Positions 9,824 through 19,112 of a stretch of 64,000 bases of DNA are shown here, one piece after another. Within the stretch, counting starts at the first letter, position 1; each line of letters starts with the position of its first letter. Where the stretch lies: positions 19,690 to 83,689 of the forward strand of contig NZ_JABFRA010000077.1 of the NCBI RefSeq assembly GCF_013141425.1, given 5' to 3'. Both the position numbers and the translations under genes were made by a program. This stretch comes from Methylotenera sp. Lineage in GTDB: Bacteria; Pseudomonadota; Gammaproteobacteria; Burkholderiales; Methylophilaceae. The notes below the pieces were generated by a model that saw only the letters and a list, made by a program, of their open reading frames with translations, searched no databases and was not told the origin of the DNA.

Positions 9824-11518
9824 TTAGCGTGAATTCGCCACAAAACATAGATTCAACTGTACTTTTTGAGATCCATTGTAGCGATTGGTTTGCAACTGAT
9901 ATGCAGCTTTAATCACGTCTGGTAAAAACTCAGCGTGATTAAAATAGATTGCATCTAATACTATCGTGTTTATTTTTAAACTGAGTTTTAGATGTTTTTC
10001 ACCAAGTACACGCTGATTTACCACTTCAAATTCATTATAAAACAAGGGAGGTACAAAACCTTGCCCCCACACTTGATTCTCTAACATTTCCGCTGTGGCA
10101 TATGACATGTCCTGCTCACTTAAGCCACCATCCACTTCCAATATCGATTCTAAATCGGCTTCCGTAATCAAACTTTTAACGACCGCTTCAAAACATCGCT
10201 TAAATAATTCAAAGTCGGTCTGCAAAATTGTTAGCCCCGCTGCCATGGCGTGCCCGCCAAACTTAATGATTAAATCAGGCTGATGTTTGCTAAGTAAATC
10301 AAGCGCATCACGCAAATGCAAACTGGCAATCGAGCGGCCAGAGCCCTTTAACAAGCCCCCGCCTGCCTCTGCAAAGGCGATTACGGGACGATGGTAACGC
10401 TCTTTAATACGTGAAGCCAAAATACCAATCACGCCTTGATGCCAATCGGGCTGGAACAGACTGATGGAAAACTGATTGCTTACGTCAATATCATCCAATG
10501 TCAAATTGGCGCCGTCCTGCATGTCTGCTTCAATACTGCGGCGCTTTACATTTAAATCATGCAAACGCTGCGCTATTTGCATGGCTTCAACTTCAGTTTC
10601 AGCTAACAAACATTGTATACCTAGCGTCATGTCTTCTAGCCGGCCGGCCGCATTCAGGCGCGGACCTACATAAAACCCTAAATCTTGCGCACTACACATT
10701 TGCAGTTGCCGACCCCCCACGCGCAACAAGGCCAACAAACCTTGCGAGCATGCCCCAGCGCGGATTCTGCGTAAACCTTGCTCAACTAAGATACGATTAT
10801 TATCATCCAGCTTCACTAAATCGGCCACCGTACCAAGTGCCACCAAATCTAGCAGTTCGGTTAAATTTGGTTCTACTTTATCACTGTAGTGTCCGCGTGT
10901 TCGCAGTTCGGCACGCAAAGCGAGTAAACCATAAAACATCACGCCAACGCCGGCCAGATTTTTACTTAAAAAGTCGCAACCATACTGGTTTGGGTTAATG
11001 ATACAAGCAGCCTCTGGAGTTGTTTGGCCAGGCAAGTGATGGTCGGTAATTAGCACTTGCATACCTAACGCATTTGCCGCCGCTACGCCATCAACGCTGG
11101 CAATGCCATTGTCTACCGTAATAATAATGTCAGGGGCTTGCATAGCCGCCAAGGCCACTATTTCAGCCGTCAGTCCATATCCGTATTCAAAACGATTGGG
11201 GACTAAAAAATCAACCTTTGCGCCGAACATACGCAAGCCTTTAACAGCAACTGCTGTGGCGGTTGCGCCATCGGCATCGTAATCACCGATTACCAAAAGT
11301 TTTTTATTGGCAGCAATTGCATTGGCCAATAGTTTTGCCATTTGCAGATTGTTTGTTAGTGTTTGTGGTGGTAATAAATCACCCAAATTTGCACTTAGTT
11401 GTGCTGATTTGGTAATACCACGTGCAGCCAATAGCCTTGCCATTAAAGGAGTTACGCCAGCCGCCAGCAAATGCTGCTCACTTGCAGGCGGCGAAATACG
11501 CTGTACTATTTTGGTCAT
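9824..11518 (-). CDS. recJ: single-stranded-DNA-specific exonuclease RecJ
   Basis: VIGDYDADGATATAVAVKGL, ITVDNGIASVDGV, ITDHHLPG, GGHAMAAGLT. Confidence 0.97.
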   Translation of the reverse strand: MTKIVQRISPPASEQHLLAAGVTPLMARLLAARGITKSAQLSANLGDLLPPQTLTNNLQMAKLLANAIAANKKLLVIGDYDADGATATAVAVKGLRMFGAKVDFLVPNRFEYGYGLTAEIVALAAMQAPDIIITVDNGIASVDGVAAANALGMQVLITDHHLPGQTTPEAACIINPNQYGCDFLSKNLAGVGVMFYGLLALRAELRTRGHYSDKVEPNLTELLDLVALGTVADLVKLDDNNRILVEQGLRRIRAGACSQGLLALLRVGGRQLQMCSAQDLGFYVGPRLNAAGRLEDMTLGIQCLLAETEVEAMQIAQRLHDLNVKRRSIEADMQDGANLTLDDIDVSNQFSISLFQPDWHQGVIGILASRIKERYHRPVIAFAEAGGGLLKGSGRSIASLHLRDALDLLSKHQPDLIIKFGGHAMAAGLTILQTDFELFKRCFEAVVKSLITEADLESILEVDGGLSEQDMSYATAEMLENQVWGQGFVPPLFYNEFEVVNQRVLGEKHLKLSLKINTIVLDAIYFNHAEFLPDVIKAAYQLQTNRYNGSQKVQLNLCFVANSR

Positions 11519-11556
11519 GTGAGCTTTAGCCTACGGGGTTTTTCATGCGGGTTTAC

Positions 11557-12522
11557 TCATTTCAGATATTCCATTATTGGCTTTGACTTGCGCCAAAATT
11601 TGTAACAATCAGTAGGCCTAATCTCAACGGTTATACTTTTTTCATAAAAACCTAAATTCAAAGTTAACTGTTGAATATTTCCATTTTTTAAAGCGTTTAG
11701 CATTGGTTTAAACCAATGCTCATCCAAATTATCGTCAAGCGGCAATTGTAAGCGCACATGTTGTGCATTAGTATGTAAAGTATCCGCTAAACTAGCCGGT
11801 AACGTCTGGCTTTTAACACGGCTCAGTGAAGCTAAACCTTGGTAAAACACGCTACTTGCCAGAATCAAATCGGCATCCTTTTTCAGGACTTCAACCTGCG
11901 GCATACTGCCACCGCCAGAGAGCCAAATGCTGTTAATGGCGACCTCCCCCGCAGATTCTCGTGACAGATTGGCAGGATGCTCATGCAACAACATCTGCAC
12001 TTCATTTAATACCGCCAACCACTTGGAGGATTCATCACCGGTGGGCAAAAATGAATGAATATTCTTATCCAAAACAAGGCTGGGAAGACACGTTTTAATT
12101 TTTGGCGCGTGCTGGCAACGTAAATACCAAGCCCCGGATTCCCCGACAAAAAACATGATCCCATCTTGAGAGAAATGCTGATTTAAACTGGTGATTATTA
12201 GCGCTGTATGAGGCCGTTGCACTGGCAATGGCGCGGGTTCAGCCAAGCTAAAACAATCGCGTTGTAAGGCTAAATGAACCGGGTCTGCGCGCAGCCAATA
12301 ATCTTCGCCAACTTCCAAACCATCCGCAGTTGCGGCAATCGCGGCTATCGGAAAATCTGGATTCGATTGCAAATCATATTGTTTACAAATCAACGCTTCA
12401 AGCGGCAAATCAACTTGCCTGACTTGGCCTTTAGCAAGCAAATACGCCAGACTGCTGCCACTAGGCAAATGGGATAATGCTGCACATATATCGCAATCCA
12501 CAGTAATTTTCACGTATTGCAC
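11557..12522 (-). CDS. conserved protein resembling phosphoglycerate mutase-type regulatory proteins (COG4255-like)
   Basis: Position upstream of recJ and motif AINSIWLSGGGSMP; low-certainty family call. Confidence 0.5.
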   Translation of the reverse strand: MQYVKITVDCDICAALSHLPSGSSLAYLLAKGQVRQVDLPLEALICKQYDLQSNPDFPIAAIAATADGLEVGEDYWLRADPVHLALQRDCFSLAEPAPLPVQRPHTALIITSLNQHFSQDGIMFFVGESGAWYLRCQHAPKIKTCLPSLVLDKNIHSFLPTGDESSKWLAVLNEVQMLLHEHPANLSRESAGEVAINSIWLSGGGSMPQVEVLKKDADLILASSVFYQGLASLSRVKSQTLPASLADTLHTNAQHVRLQLPLDDNLDEHWFKPMLNALKNGNIQQLTLNLGFYEKSITVEIRPTDCYKFWRKSKPIMEYLK

Positions 12523-12582
12523 TTTAGTTAATATCAGAGCCTAGATTTTACTTGCAAGCCTTCAGATTCGGGACATTTTTAA

Positions 12583-12618
12583 AAATAAAAACCCAGCAGC
12601 TTTTCTGGCTACTGGGTT
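12583..12618 (-). terminator. rho-independent terminator
   Basis: On minus strand AACCCAGTAGCCAGAAAAGCTGCTGGGTTTTTATTTTT. Confidence 0.75.
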
Positions 12619-12665
12619 AGCTTGCCTGCTTAGTAATTTTTAGCAGACGATACTAAAACAAAAGA

Positions 12666-13337
12666 TTAAAAACGGCGACCCTCATTGCGGTCATTCCAAC
12701 CTCCACGGTTTTCCCAATCGCGGCGGTCGTCACGACCATGTTGTCTGCGCTTGCCTTCCCATCCACGATCGTTATATTGCGCTGGCTCAATGTAACTAAT
12801 TTCAGACACAATGCGACTACGTGGTTCAATCGCAACATTCACATCAATATAGCGGCCAGGTTGCTCATTGCTAACCGTGGTATAAGTTCTGCCATTGTAT
12901 TCATAAGTCACTAAATAGCCAGTATTGATGGTTTGCCAGTTATCCACTTGGTAGCAAGATTGCACAGGCACCGTACGTGTACCATAATTACGTTGATTAT
13001 TAGCGATACTATTACCTGCAATCGCACCAACACCAGCGCCCACCGCTGCTGCCGCCACTCGACCATTGCCACGACCAATGGTGTTACCAAGTAAACCACC
13101 TGCAATACCGCCTATAATGGCGCCAGCAACATTATTGCCACCATTGTTATAGCTTTGTTGCTGATATTCTGTACGGCATTCTTCGCGCGGCACATTCACA
13201 CGCTCTAGTTGAGGTGTTGATGAAAGCACGCGGGCAGTATCTGTATAGCGGTCTGTAGCCATGGCAGGCGCTGCAAATACGGCAGTCAATAGAGCCGGCA
13301 CTAACATTTTTACTCGCATATTTTTTACAAAACTCAT
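12666..13337 (-). CDS. glycine-zipper 2TM-domain (17-kDa antigen-like) envelope protein
   Basis: GAIIGGIAGGLLGNTIGRGNGRVAAAAVGAGVGAIAGN; signal peptide; Arg/Gly/Trp-rich tail. Confidence 0.85.
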   Translation of the reverse strand: MSFVKNMRVKMLVPALLTAVFAAPAMATDRYTDTARVLSSTPQLERVNVPREECRTEYQQQSYNNGGNNVAGAIIGGIAGGLLGNTIGRGNGRVAAAAVGAGVGAIAGNSIANNQRNYGTRTVPVQSCYQVDNWQTINTGYLVTYEYNGRTYTTVSNEQPGRYIDVNVAIEPRSRIVSEISYIEPAQYNDRGWEGKRRQHGRDDRRDWENRGGWNDRNEGRRF

Positions 13338-13793
13338 TTTAGTTCTCCTTTTTGTCTCACTTACTCTTGTTACTAAATTTTATTCAAAGTTTAAGTAAGT
13401 CAGCGCTTTGTTACGCTTAATCAGCGCGATCGGTTGAAATTTAAAAATTAATTTTAACTCTCAATCTCTGCGTTTATTTTGCAGATGATCAGATAACGCG
13501 TCTATTTGCATTTAGGATTACTTGCAGTTGTTAAGAATTTGTAACTAATGATTTTCATTAGAAATAGCAGGATGGGTCCTCGCGCAGGATTACATTAAAG
13601 GTGATGTTGCAAGAAAATTGCTCAATTTATGAGGCTCATTAACCGAGAATCAAAAAAATTACAGCTGAAAATTCAACACTATCATTTTAAAATTGACATA
13701 CATTTTAAAAATATCACTAACAAAAAATCGGGAATCTACAAATTTATCTAGCTAAAACAGAGCATTAACTCGATGTTAATCTAAAATAATAAA

Positions 13794-13809
13794 TGGCATA
13801 CATTTTGCG
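13794..13809 (+). promoter_or_regulatory. putative sigma-54 (-24/-12) promoter
   Basis: TGGCAT-ACATT-TTGCG; GG and GC dinucleotides separated by 10 nt as in the RpoN consensus; just upstream of prepilin gene. Confidence 0.65.
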
Positions 13810-13820
13810 TCTATGTCAGT

Positions 13821-14555
13821 ATGTTCAAAAAATCCAGCGTAAGTTCAATGCGTCAAGATGATCAATATAAAGATTGTGCAGGGTTCACCCTTATTGAAAT
13901 GTCTATTGTATTAATTATCCTATCGCTCTTGATGGGCGCCGTCTTGAAAGGCCAACAACTCATCAATATAAGCAAGGTGAAGCAGTTGGAAAGTGACTTC
14001 AGAAACATTCCACTGATGATCTATAGCTACCAAGACAAATTTAAAACGCTTCCTGGGGATGATAGTCGCGCAAGCAGCCGCTTTTCAAATGCGGAAACTT
14101 CCGTTAAAAATGGGGATGGTGAAGGCATAATTACAGGTAGTTGGTTTGATTTTAACCCAACTAAAGATAATGCCATTATTTGGCAACATTTACGGCTTGC
14201 TGGATTAATGAGCGGCGAGACTAACATCGCTTCTACAGACTACATGCCTAAAAATGTCTTAGGTAAAGCCATTGATATTCAGAGTGGCACTGAAAGCAAA
14301 ACTGCATCCCCCATCTTAGATGCGCAAGGCAACGCGATTAAAGGCAGCTATGTCATTTGCTCACGCGGCATTTTGGGTGAAATGGCTTTATCACTCGACA
14401 TTCGCTTAGACGATGGTAATCCAAGTAGTGGTAGTGTACTAGCCACAGAAGATAAAGAAACATTCACAAACGCTGCTCCCGCATCTACAATTGGGACAAA
14501 CACGGCGACTGACATTGCGCCTAATAATCAGTACATCGTCTGTATGGGTGTTTGA
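13821..14555 (+). CDS. prepilin-type N-terminal cleavage/methylation protein (orphan pseudopilin)
   Basis: CAGFTLIEMSIVLIILSLLMGAVLKGQQLI class-III signal; LPGDD...NGDGEG and ...QYIVCMGV. Confidence 0.85.
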   Translation: MFKKSSVSSMRQDDQYKDCAGFTLIEMSIVLIILSLLMGAVLKGQQLINISKVKQLESDFRNIPLMIYSYQDKFKTLPGDDSRASSRFSNAETSVKNGDGEGIITGSWFDFNPTKDNAIIWQHLRLAGLMSGETNIASTDYMPKNVLGKAIDIQSGTESKTASPILDAQGNAIKGSYVICSRGILGEMALSLDIRLDDGNPSSGSVLATEDKETFTNAAPASTIGTNTATDIAPNNQYIVCMGV

Positions 14556-14580
14556 AATAAGCTTGTGAACATCTAAAAAA

Positions 14581-15813
14581 TCAGTCGTCACCATCGCCTT
14601 CTATTACTAAATCTGGAATATGGTTAAACGCAATCCGCATTGGCGCATCTTTTAAGGCGTCGTGCGCACCGCCAAAATAGATGGTGTTTTTGCCAAATTT
14701 TAAGTTCAGATTATCGATGGTTTTATTGAGTTTTTTCTCATTCTCAAGCGGTTCGATTTGAAATAAATCACGGGCGACTTCCTCAGCTGTGACTAAACCA
14801 GAGAAAGACACACCCACGGCATAAGGCTCATGCTTAGCTTGCGGAAAATGCTGTAAAAACGCCTCTAGCGCCTCTATCAACCGTAAGGTGTTGTCCGTAG
14901 GCGAAATGGCACTTTCCATGCCCCAGCTTGGTTGATTGCGAAACTTCACTTTAACGCTAATTTTTGAAGCGAGTAAATCGTAGCTTCGCATGCGCATGCA
15001 GGCTTTTTGCAATAGACGATGCAACACCGCTTTCACGCCCGCCATATTGCGCTGTTCTGGCGGCATCACGTGCGAATGTCCTAAGCTACTGCGTGTATTT
15101 TTTACGTAATAGGGCTCTATGCCGCGCAATTTATCATACATGCGCTCACCTTCTACACTCCCCCAAGCAGCCTGTAACTGCTGGCGATTTGCCGCATACA
15201 ATTGTTCTAGCGTAGTAATTTTATAGCGATTTAAACGTGCTTCCATTTGCTTACCAATGCCATTTAAGGCGCGCAATTTTAGCCCATACAAACGCTGTGG
15301 CAGCTCATGTTGTTCGATTAACACGCAACCATCGGGCTTTTGCATATTCGATGCAGTTTTAGCCAAAAACGTATTGGGAGCGATACCAATCGAACAGCGG
15401 ATATAATCGAACTTTTTAGTAATGGCACGTTTTATTTTAGCCGCCAGCTTTAGTGCATTTTCTGGAATTTGCTGACTACCCGTCAGCTTGCAAACCATTT
15501 CATCAATCGACAGTACTTTTTCGACATGCGTACAGCTTTCCACGATTTCGATAAGCTTATGGTGAAAGGTCACATAAACTGATGGCCTTGCTTCGACAAA
15601 AATCATCTCAGGGCAAAGCTTGCGAGCCTCTTTGACTAAGGTTCCCGTTTTTACGCCAAAGGCTTTCGCCTCGTAGCTTGCGGCAATACAGCAAGTGGTT
15701 TCCGCCATCACGGCCAGCACGCCTACTGGCTTACCACGCAATTCAGGCACAAGTTGCTGCTCTACTGAAGCGAAGTAGGAATTAAAATCAACGTATAACG
15801 CATTTAAACTCAC
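14581..15813 (-). CDS. Y-family DNA polymerase (DinB/ImpB/UmuC-like)
   Basis: YVDFNSYFASVEQ, IDEMVCKL, CSIGIAPNTFLAKTASNMQKPDG. The ORF track extends to TTG at 15846; GTG at 15813 (VSLNALYVDFNSYF) is a plausible alternative start. Confidence 0.85.
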   Translation of the reverse strand: MSLNALYVDFNSYFASVEQQLVPELRGKPVGVLAVMAETTCCIAASYEAKAFGVKTGTLVKEARKLCPEMIFVEARPSVYVTFHHKLIEIVESCTHVEKVLSIDEMVCKLTGSQQIPENALKLAAKIKRAITKKFDYIRCSIGIAPNTFLAKTASNMQKPDGCVLIEQHELPQRLYGLKLRALNGIGKQMEARLNRYKITTLEQLYAANRQQLQAAWGSVEGERMYDKLRGIEPYYVKNTRSSLGHSHVMPPEQRNMAGVKAVLHRLLQKACMRMRSYDLLASKISVKVKFRNQPSWGMESAISPTDNTLRLIEALEAFLQHFPQAKHEPYAVGVSFSGLVTAEEVARDLFQIEPLENEKKLNKTIDNLNLKFGKNTIYFGGAHDALKDAPMRIAFNHIPDLVIEGDGDD

Positions 15814-15828
15814 GTAAAACTGTACCTT

Positions 15829-15898
15829 GCAATTTAAAGCTCGCAATCTAAAGTTTGCTAACTAAAGCTTGAGAACTAAAATTTGAGCCTAAACTTAA
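15829..15898. repeat. degenerate 14-15-bp tandem repeats upstream of Y-family polymerase
   Basis: gcaatttaaagctc / gcaatctaaagtttg / ctaactaaagcttg / agaactaaaatttg / agcctaaacttaa. Confidence 0.6.
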
Positions 15899-15942
15899 AT
15901 TAAAAATCTAAACCCGAAATGAGGTTAATTATCCTCTAAAAA

Positions 15943-16947
15943 CTACTCTTGGCCCAAAAGAGCGACGCCTTTATCAACAGCTTCTAAACGCGCTTTATCT
16001 AGCTTACCTTTCAGTGGCTGCGCCGCTTGAATAAATTCATCCGCAGATTGATTTTGACTGTGGCGCAAACTTGGTGGTAATAAGTGCGTCATGTAAAGTT
16101 CATCCGCCAAATTACCGCTACGCTGATAATTGCCGAGTAAAATCAGCCCAGAGCCAACAATGGCAAGCGTAGTGCATATGATCAAGAAACGTTTGAAATG
16201 CTGGTCGCTAATAATCGTCAGGTGGCAAAATACCATCATCGCGGCAATCGCCATCATGGCATGATTACCGTAGGCTGCAATAAACTCCAGCGAGAATGCA
16301 TAGGCGATGACCATGCTAAAAACCGACCATAAATCCATCACAATTAAGGCGCTCGACACCACAAACAAATGCTGGCTGAAACGTGTTTGACCACTCACAA
16401 CGCGATTTGCAAACGCCCAGCAACCGCTCCACAGCATGGCCAACCCAAAGACCAATGCAAGTACTAATAGGTAATTCACCAGAGAGAATTTATCCGTACT
16501 TTCTAGCCAAACCGACAGTAAACTGGAGAGTGCCAGCATCAGCAACCCCGCCAGTGCGGGTAACAGGCCGTCCTGCTGAAATAATTTATTTTTTGCAACT
16601 TCCTCTTGTCCATTAAACGCAGCACTGCGGACACGAATTTGCGTATGACCTAACTTCACCACACGCTGCCCATCTACCTCGAGTGTTGCAATACGTTTAC
16701 CTTGATACAGCAAACCTTGCTGGCTACCCGATTCACGAATGCGTAGCACACCTGCATCAGTAGCTTCTACTATCGCATGATAATTTGCAGCGTTCGTGTC
16801 ATCCAAAATCAAATCATTGGCATAGCCACGGCCGATGCTAACGGGTAACTGCTCAAAACGATGCCGCGTTTTTACTTCACCATGACGTCCGAGAATTTCA
16901 ATAAAATAAGGTGCTTTTGCTTGTAGTGAAGCTTGATATTGACTCAT
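15943..16947 (-). CDS. FHA-domain-containing multi-TM protein
   Basis: VSIGRGYANDLILDDTNAANYHAIVE...QTIRV-type FHA fold followed by TM helices. Confidence 0.75.
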   Translation of the reverse strand: MSQYQASLQAKAPYFIEILGRHGEVKTRHRFEQLPVSIGRGYANDLILDDTNAANYHAIVEATDAGVLRIRESGSQQGLLYQGKRIATLEVDGQRVVKLGHTQIRVRSAAFNGQEEVAKNKLFQQDGLLPALAGLLMLALSSLLSVWLESTDKFSLVNYLLVLALVFGLAMLWSGCWAFANRVVSGQTRFSQHLFVVSSALIVMDLWSVFSMVIAYAFSLEFIAAYGNHAMMAIAAMMVFCHLTIISDQHFKRFLIICTTLAIVGSGLILLGNYQRSGNLADELYMTHLLPPSLRHSQNQSADEFIQAAQPLKGKLDKARLEAVDKGVALLGQE

Positions 16948-18344
16948 GGCTTCACCGCCTTGCTCAACGCAACAGAATTAGGATGACGAGCGATGCTATT
17001 TAAAAAAGTGCGACTAATGCGTAAACCGTTTTCGTAGCTGACCCCATTCGCATCTAAGCGGCTTTGCAGGTTACTCAAACTGGCATCGGTGGTGGCGGTA
17101 AGCAATGCAAAATCATATAAGCCTTCAAACTCTCGATAAGCACGCACGCACAGCACCGCCCTTAATGGCAAGCTGGCATTTTCTACAAACTGCTCCTGAC
17201 ACATCGGACCCGTTCGACTCTTGTCTTTATTATTTCCAAAAGACTCATTTTTAAACGACTGACTAACCAAAGCTGAGAAACGTAAACTACTTAATTTTTC
17301 AGTACTTAGATACTCATGCCGAATGGCAATATGCCCAACCTGCAATTGGTCCGAAACATAAATCGCGGATTGCATCGCACAATCCACCGCGTTAAAGTCA
17401 TAGCTGCTATCTTTGTTATCATTTGAACGACCCCAGCAACGCATTTGATCGGATTCGCGTACTGGCACCTGATAATTGCCTAAACTTTTTAAAGTGAGTG
17501 GTTCAGCTAACACATTGGCAATTAAGGCATTTTGGTGTGCAAGCAACTGTTGTCCGACTGTTTTTTTAAAATCTAAATGCGTTGCGGTAGCCGCTGTTTT
17601 TAGTAAATCGCGTACATATTCTACTGGCACTAAAAAACTCACCAATTCACCATCCAAGCGTTTTGAAACATTCACGCCTGCCACACGCCCGTCTTCTGTG
17701 ATATTCGGCCCACCGCTCATGCCCGCGTTAATTGCGCCAGTAAACATTAACTGACCGTAAAAACCACGTTTAATCAGTCCGTTATAAGAACCTTCCGAAA
17801 TCGCAAAACCTAAATCAAGCGGATTACCCAGCGAATATAAATATTGGCCTTGTGTTAACTTAGGCAGCACATCAGGCACTTGAAAGTAACCTGTACCTTG
17901 CCTGCTGACGCTCACCACCGCTAAATCATGCAGCGCATCTACCGCCACCAGTTTCACACTGCCGCTCACGCCATGCGTATCAACAAATTCGCCTACATAA
18001 CTTTCTGGATTTATAACGATTTGCGAAACGACGTGGTAATTTGTCACTACCAAATTGCTGGTGCCAATTAAAAATCCCGAACCCACGGATGACTGCGTGC
18101 GTCCATTTTTAAGCAACACACGAATTTGCAGCAAATCGTCACGCGCTGCTGTGTATAGCGTTTGCGCACGTGAAGAAGGTGGAGGTAACTGCACTTGTAG
18201 TGCGGCTTCAGCAGCAAAAGCCTCTGGTTGAAATATACTTAAACTTAGCCCTAAGAGCGTCATGGCTAAACTTGTTAAATAGCGGCGACCTTTCAAATAG
18301 GTGTGACTTTTTAAGCAACTGTATTTCATGCGGCAAAATTTCAT
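16944..18344 (-). CDS. trypsin-like (S1/HtrA-type) serine protease with C-terminal extension
   Basis: GSGFLIGTSNLVVTNYHVVSQ (His), DALHDLAVVSV (Asp), GAINAGMSGGPNI (Ser); 4-nt overlap with the downstream FHA gene. Confidence 0.85.
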   Translation of the reverse strand: MKFCRMKYSCLKSHTYLKGRRYLTSLAMTLLGLSLSIFQPEAFAAEAALQVQLPPPSSRAQTLYTAARDDLLQIRVLLKNGRTQSSVGSGFLIGTSNLVVTNYHVVSQIVINPESYVGEFVDTHGVSGSVKLVAVDALHDLAVVSVSRQGTGYFQVPDVLPKLTQGQYLYSLGNPLDLGFAISEGSYNGLIKRGFYGQLMFTGAINAGMSGGPNITEDGRVAGVNVSKRLDGELVSFLVPVEYVRDLLKTAATATHLDFKKTVGQQLLAHQNALIANVLAEPLTLKSLGNYQVPVRESDQMRCWGRSNDNKDSSYDFNAVDCAMQSAIYVSDQLQVGHIAIRHEYLSTEKLSSLRFSALVSQSFKNESFGNNKDKSRTGPMCQEQFVENASLPLRAVLCVRAYREFEGLYDFALLTATTDASLSNLQSRLDANGVSYENGLRISRTFLNSIARHPNSVALSKAVKP

Positions 18345-18462
18345 GCAAATCCTACATTAGTTTCAATATTATCAATTATCTATTATCCAATAAAAATCTT
18401 ATTTTCTACATAAAACATCTGATGTCATGTAATGTCTCAGCATCTAAGTCGACTAAGGTCTA

Positions 18463-18480
18463 GTCTAGTAACGACTAGAC
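18463..18480. promoter_or_regulatory. inverted repeat in msrA upstream region
   Basis: GTCTAGT-AACG-ACTAGAC perfect 7-bp arms, 4-nt loop, about 35 nt before ATG. Confidence 0.45.
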
Positions 18481-18513
18481 GTAATTCATCTTTTTCAACT
18501 GCGAGGTTTCAAA

Positions 18514-19050
18514 ATGAGTAAAGAACAAACTGCCATTTTCGCCGGTGGCTGCTTTTGGTGTACAGAACCGGTATTTAGCCAATTACGAGGTGTTAACGAG
18601 GTTGTGTCAGGCTACATCGGCGGGCAAACGATTAACCCAACTTACAAAACCATTTGCAATGGCGATACTGGCCATGCTGAAGCCATTAAAATCACGTTTG
18701 ATGCGAATCAAGTAAGCTTTGAGACTTTGCTTGAGGTTTTTCTAGTTTCACACGACCCAACCACGCCCAATCGCCAAGGCAATGATGTTGGAACGCAATA
18801 TCGCTCTGCAGTATTTTGTCAAAATCAGGCACAACAGAATGCAGTTCAAAAAATGATTGCCGAGTTCAACGAAGCCAAGGTATTTGACTCCCTCATCGTG
18901 ACGCAAATCAACGGTGCAGAAACTTTTTACCCTGCAGAAGATTACCATCAATACTATTTTGACAAAAATCCAGCAAACCCCTATTGCTTGGCAGTTGCCG
19001 CACCTAAGGCGGCCAAGATTCGTGCAAAATATGCGCAGCTGATTAAATAA
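18514..19050 (+). CDS. msrA: peptide-methionine (S)-S-oxide reductase MsrA
   Basis: FAGGCFWCTEPVF, GYIGGQTINPTY, HDPTTPNRQGNDVGTQYRS, YHQYYF. Confidence 0.97.
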   Translation: MSKEQTAIFAGGCFWCTEPVFSQLRGVNEVVSGYIGGQTINPTYKTICNGDTGHAEAIKITFDANQVSFETLLEVFLVSHDPTTPNRQGNDVGTQYRSAVFCQNQAQQNAVQKMIAEFNEAKVFDSLIVTQINGAETFYPAEDYHQYYFDKNPANPYCLAVAAPKAAKIRAKYAQLIK

Positions 19051-19112
19051 GAACAAATAAATTCATCAATATCATCCTGCAAAAGTGGCAATGGCATTGA
19101 CTTTAAAGTTTA

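Noticed and set aside
10498-10998. 166-aa plus-strand ORF
   Set aside because: Fully antisense inside recJ; composition typical of shadow ORFs, no recognisable domain.
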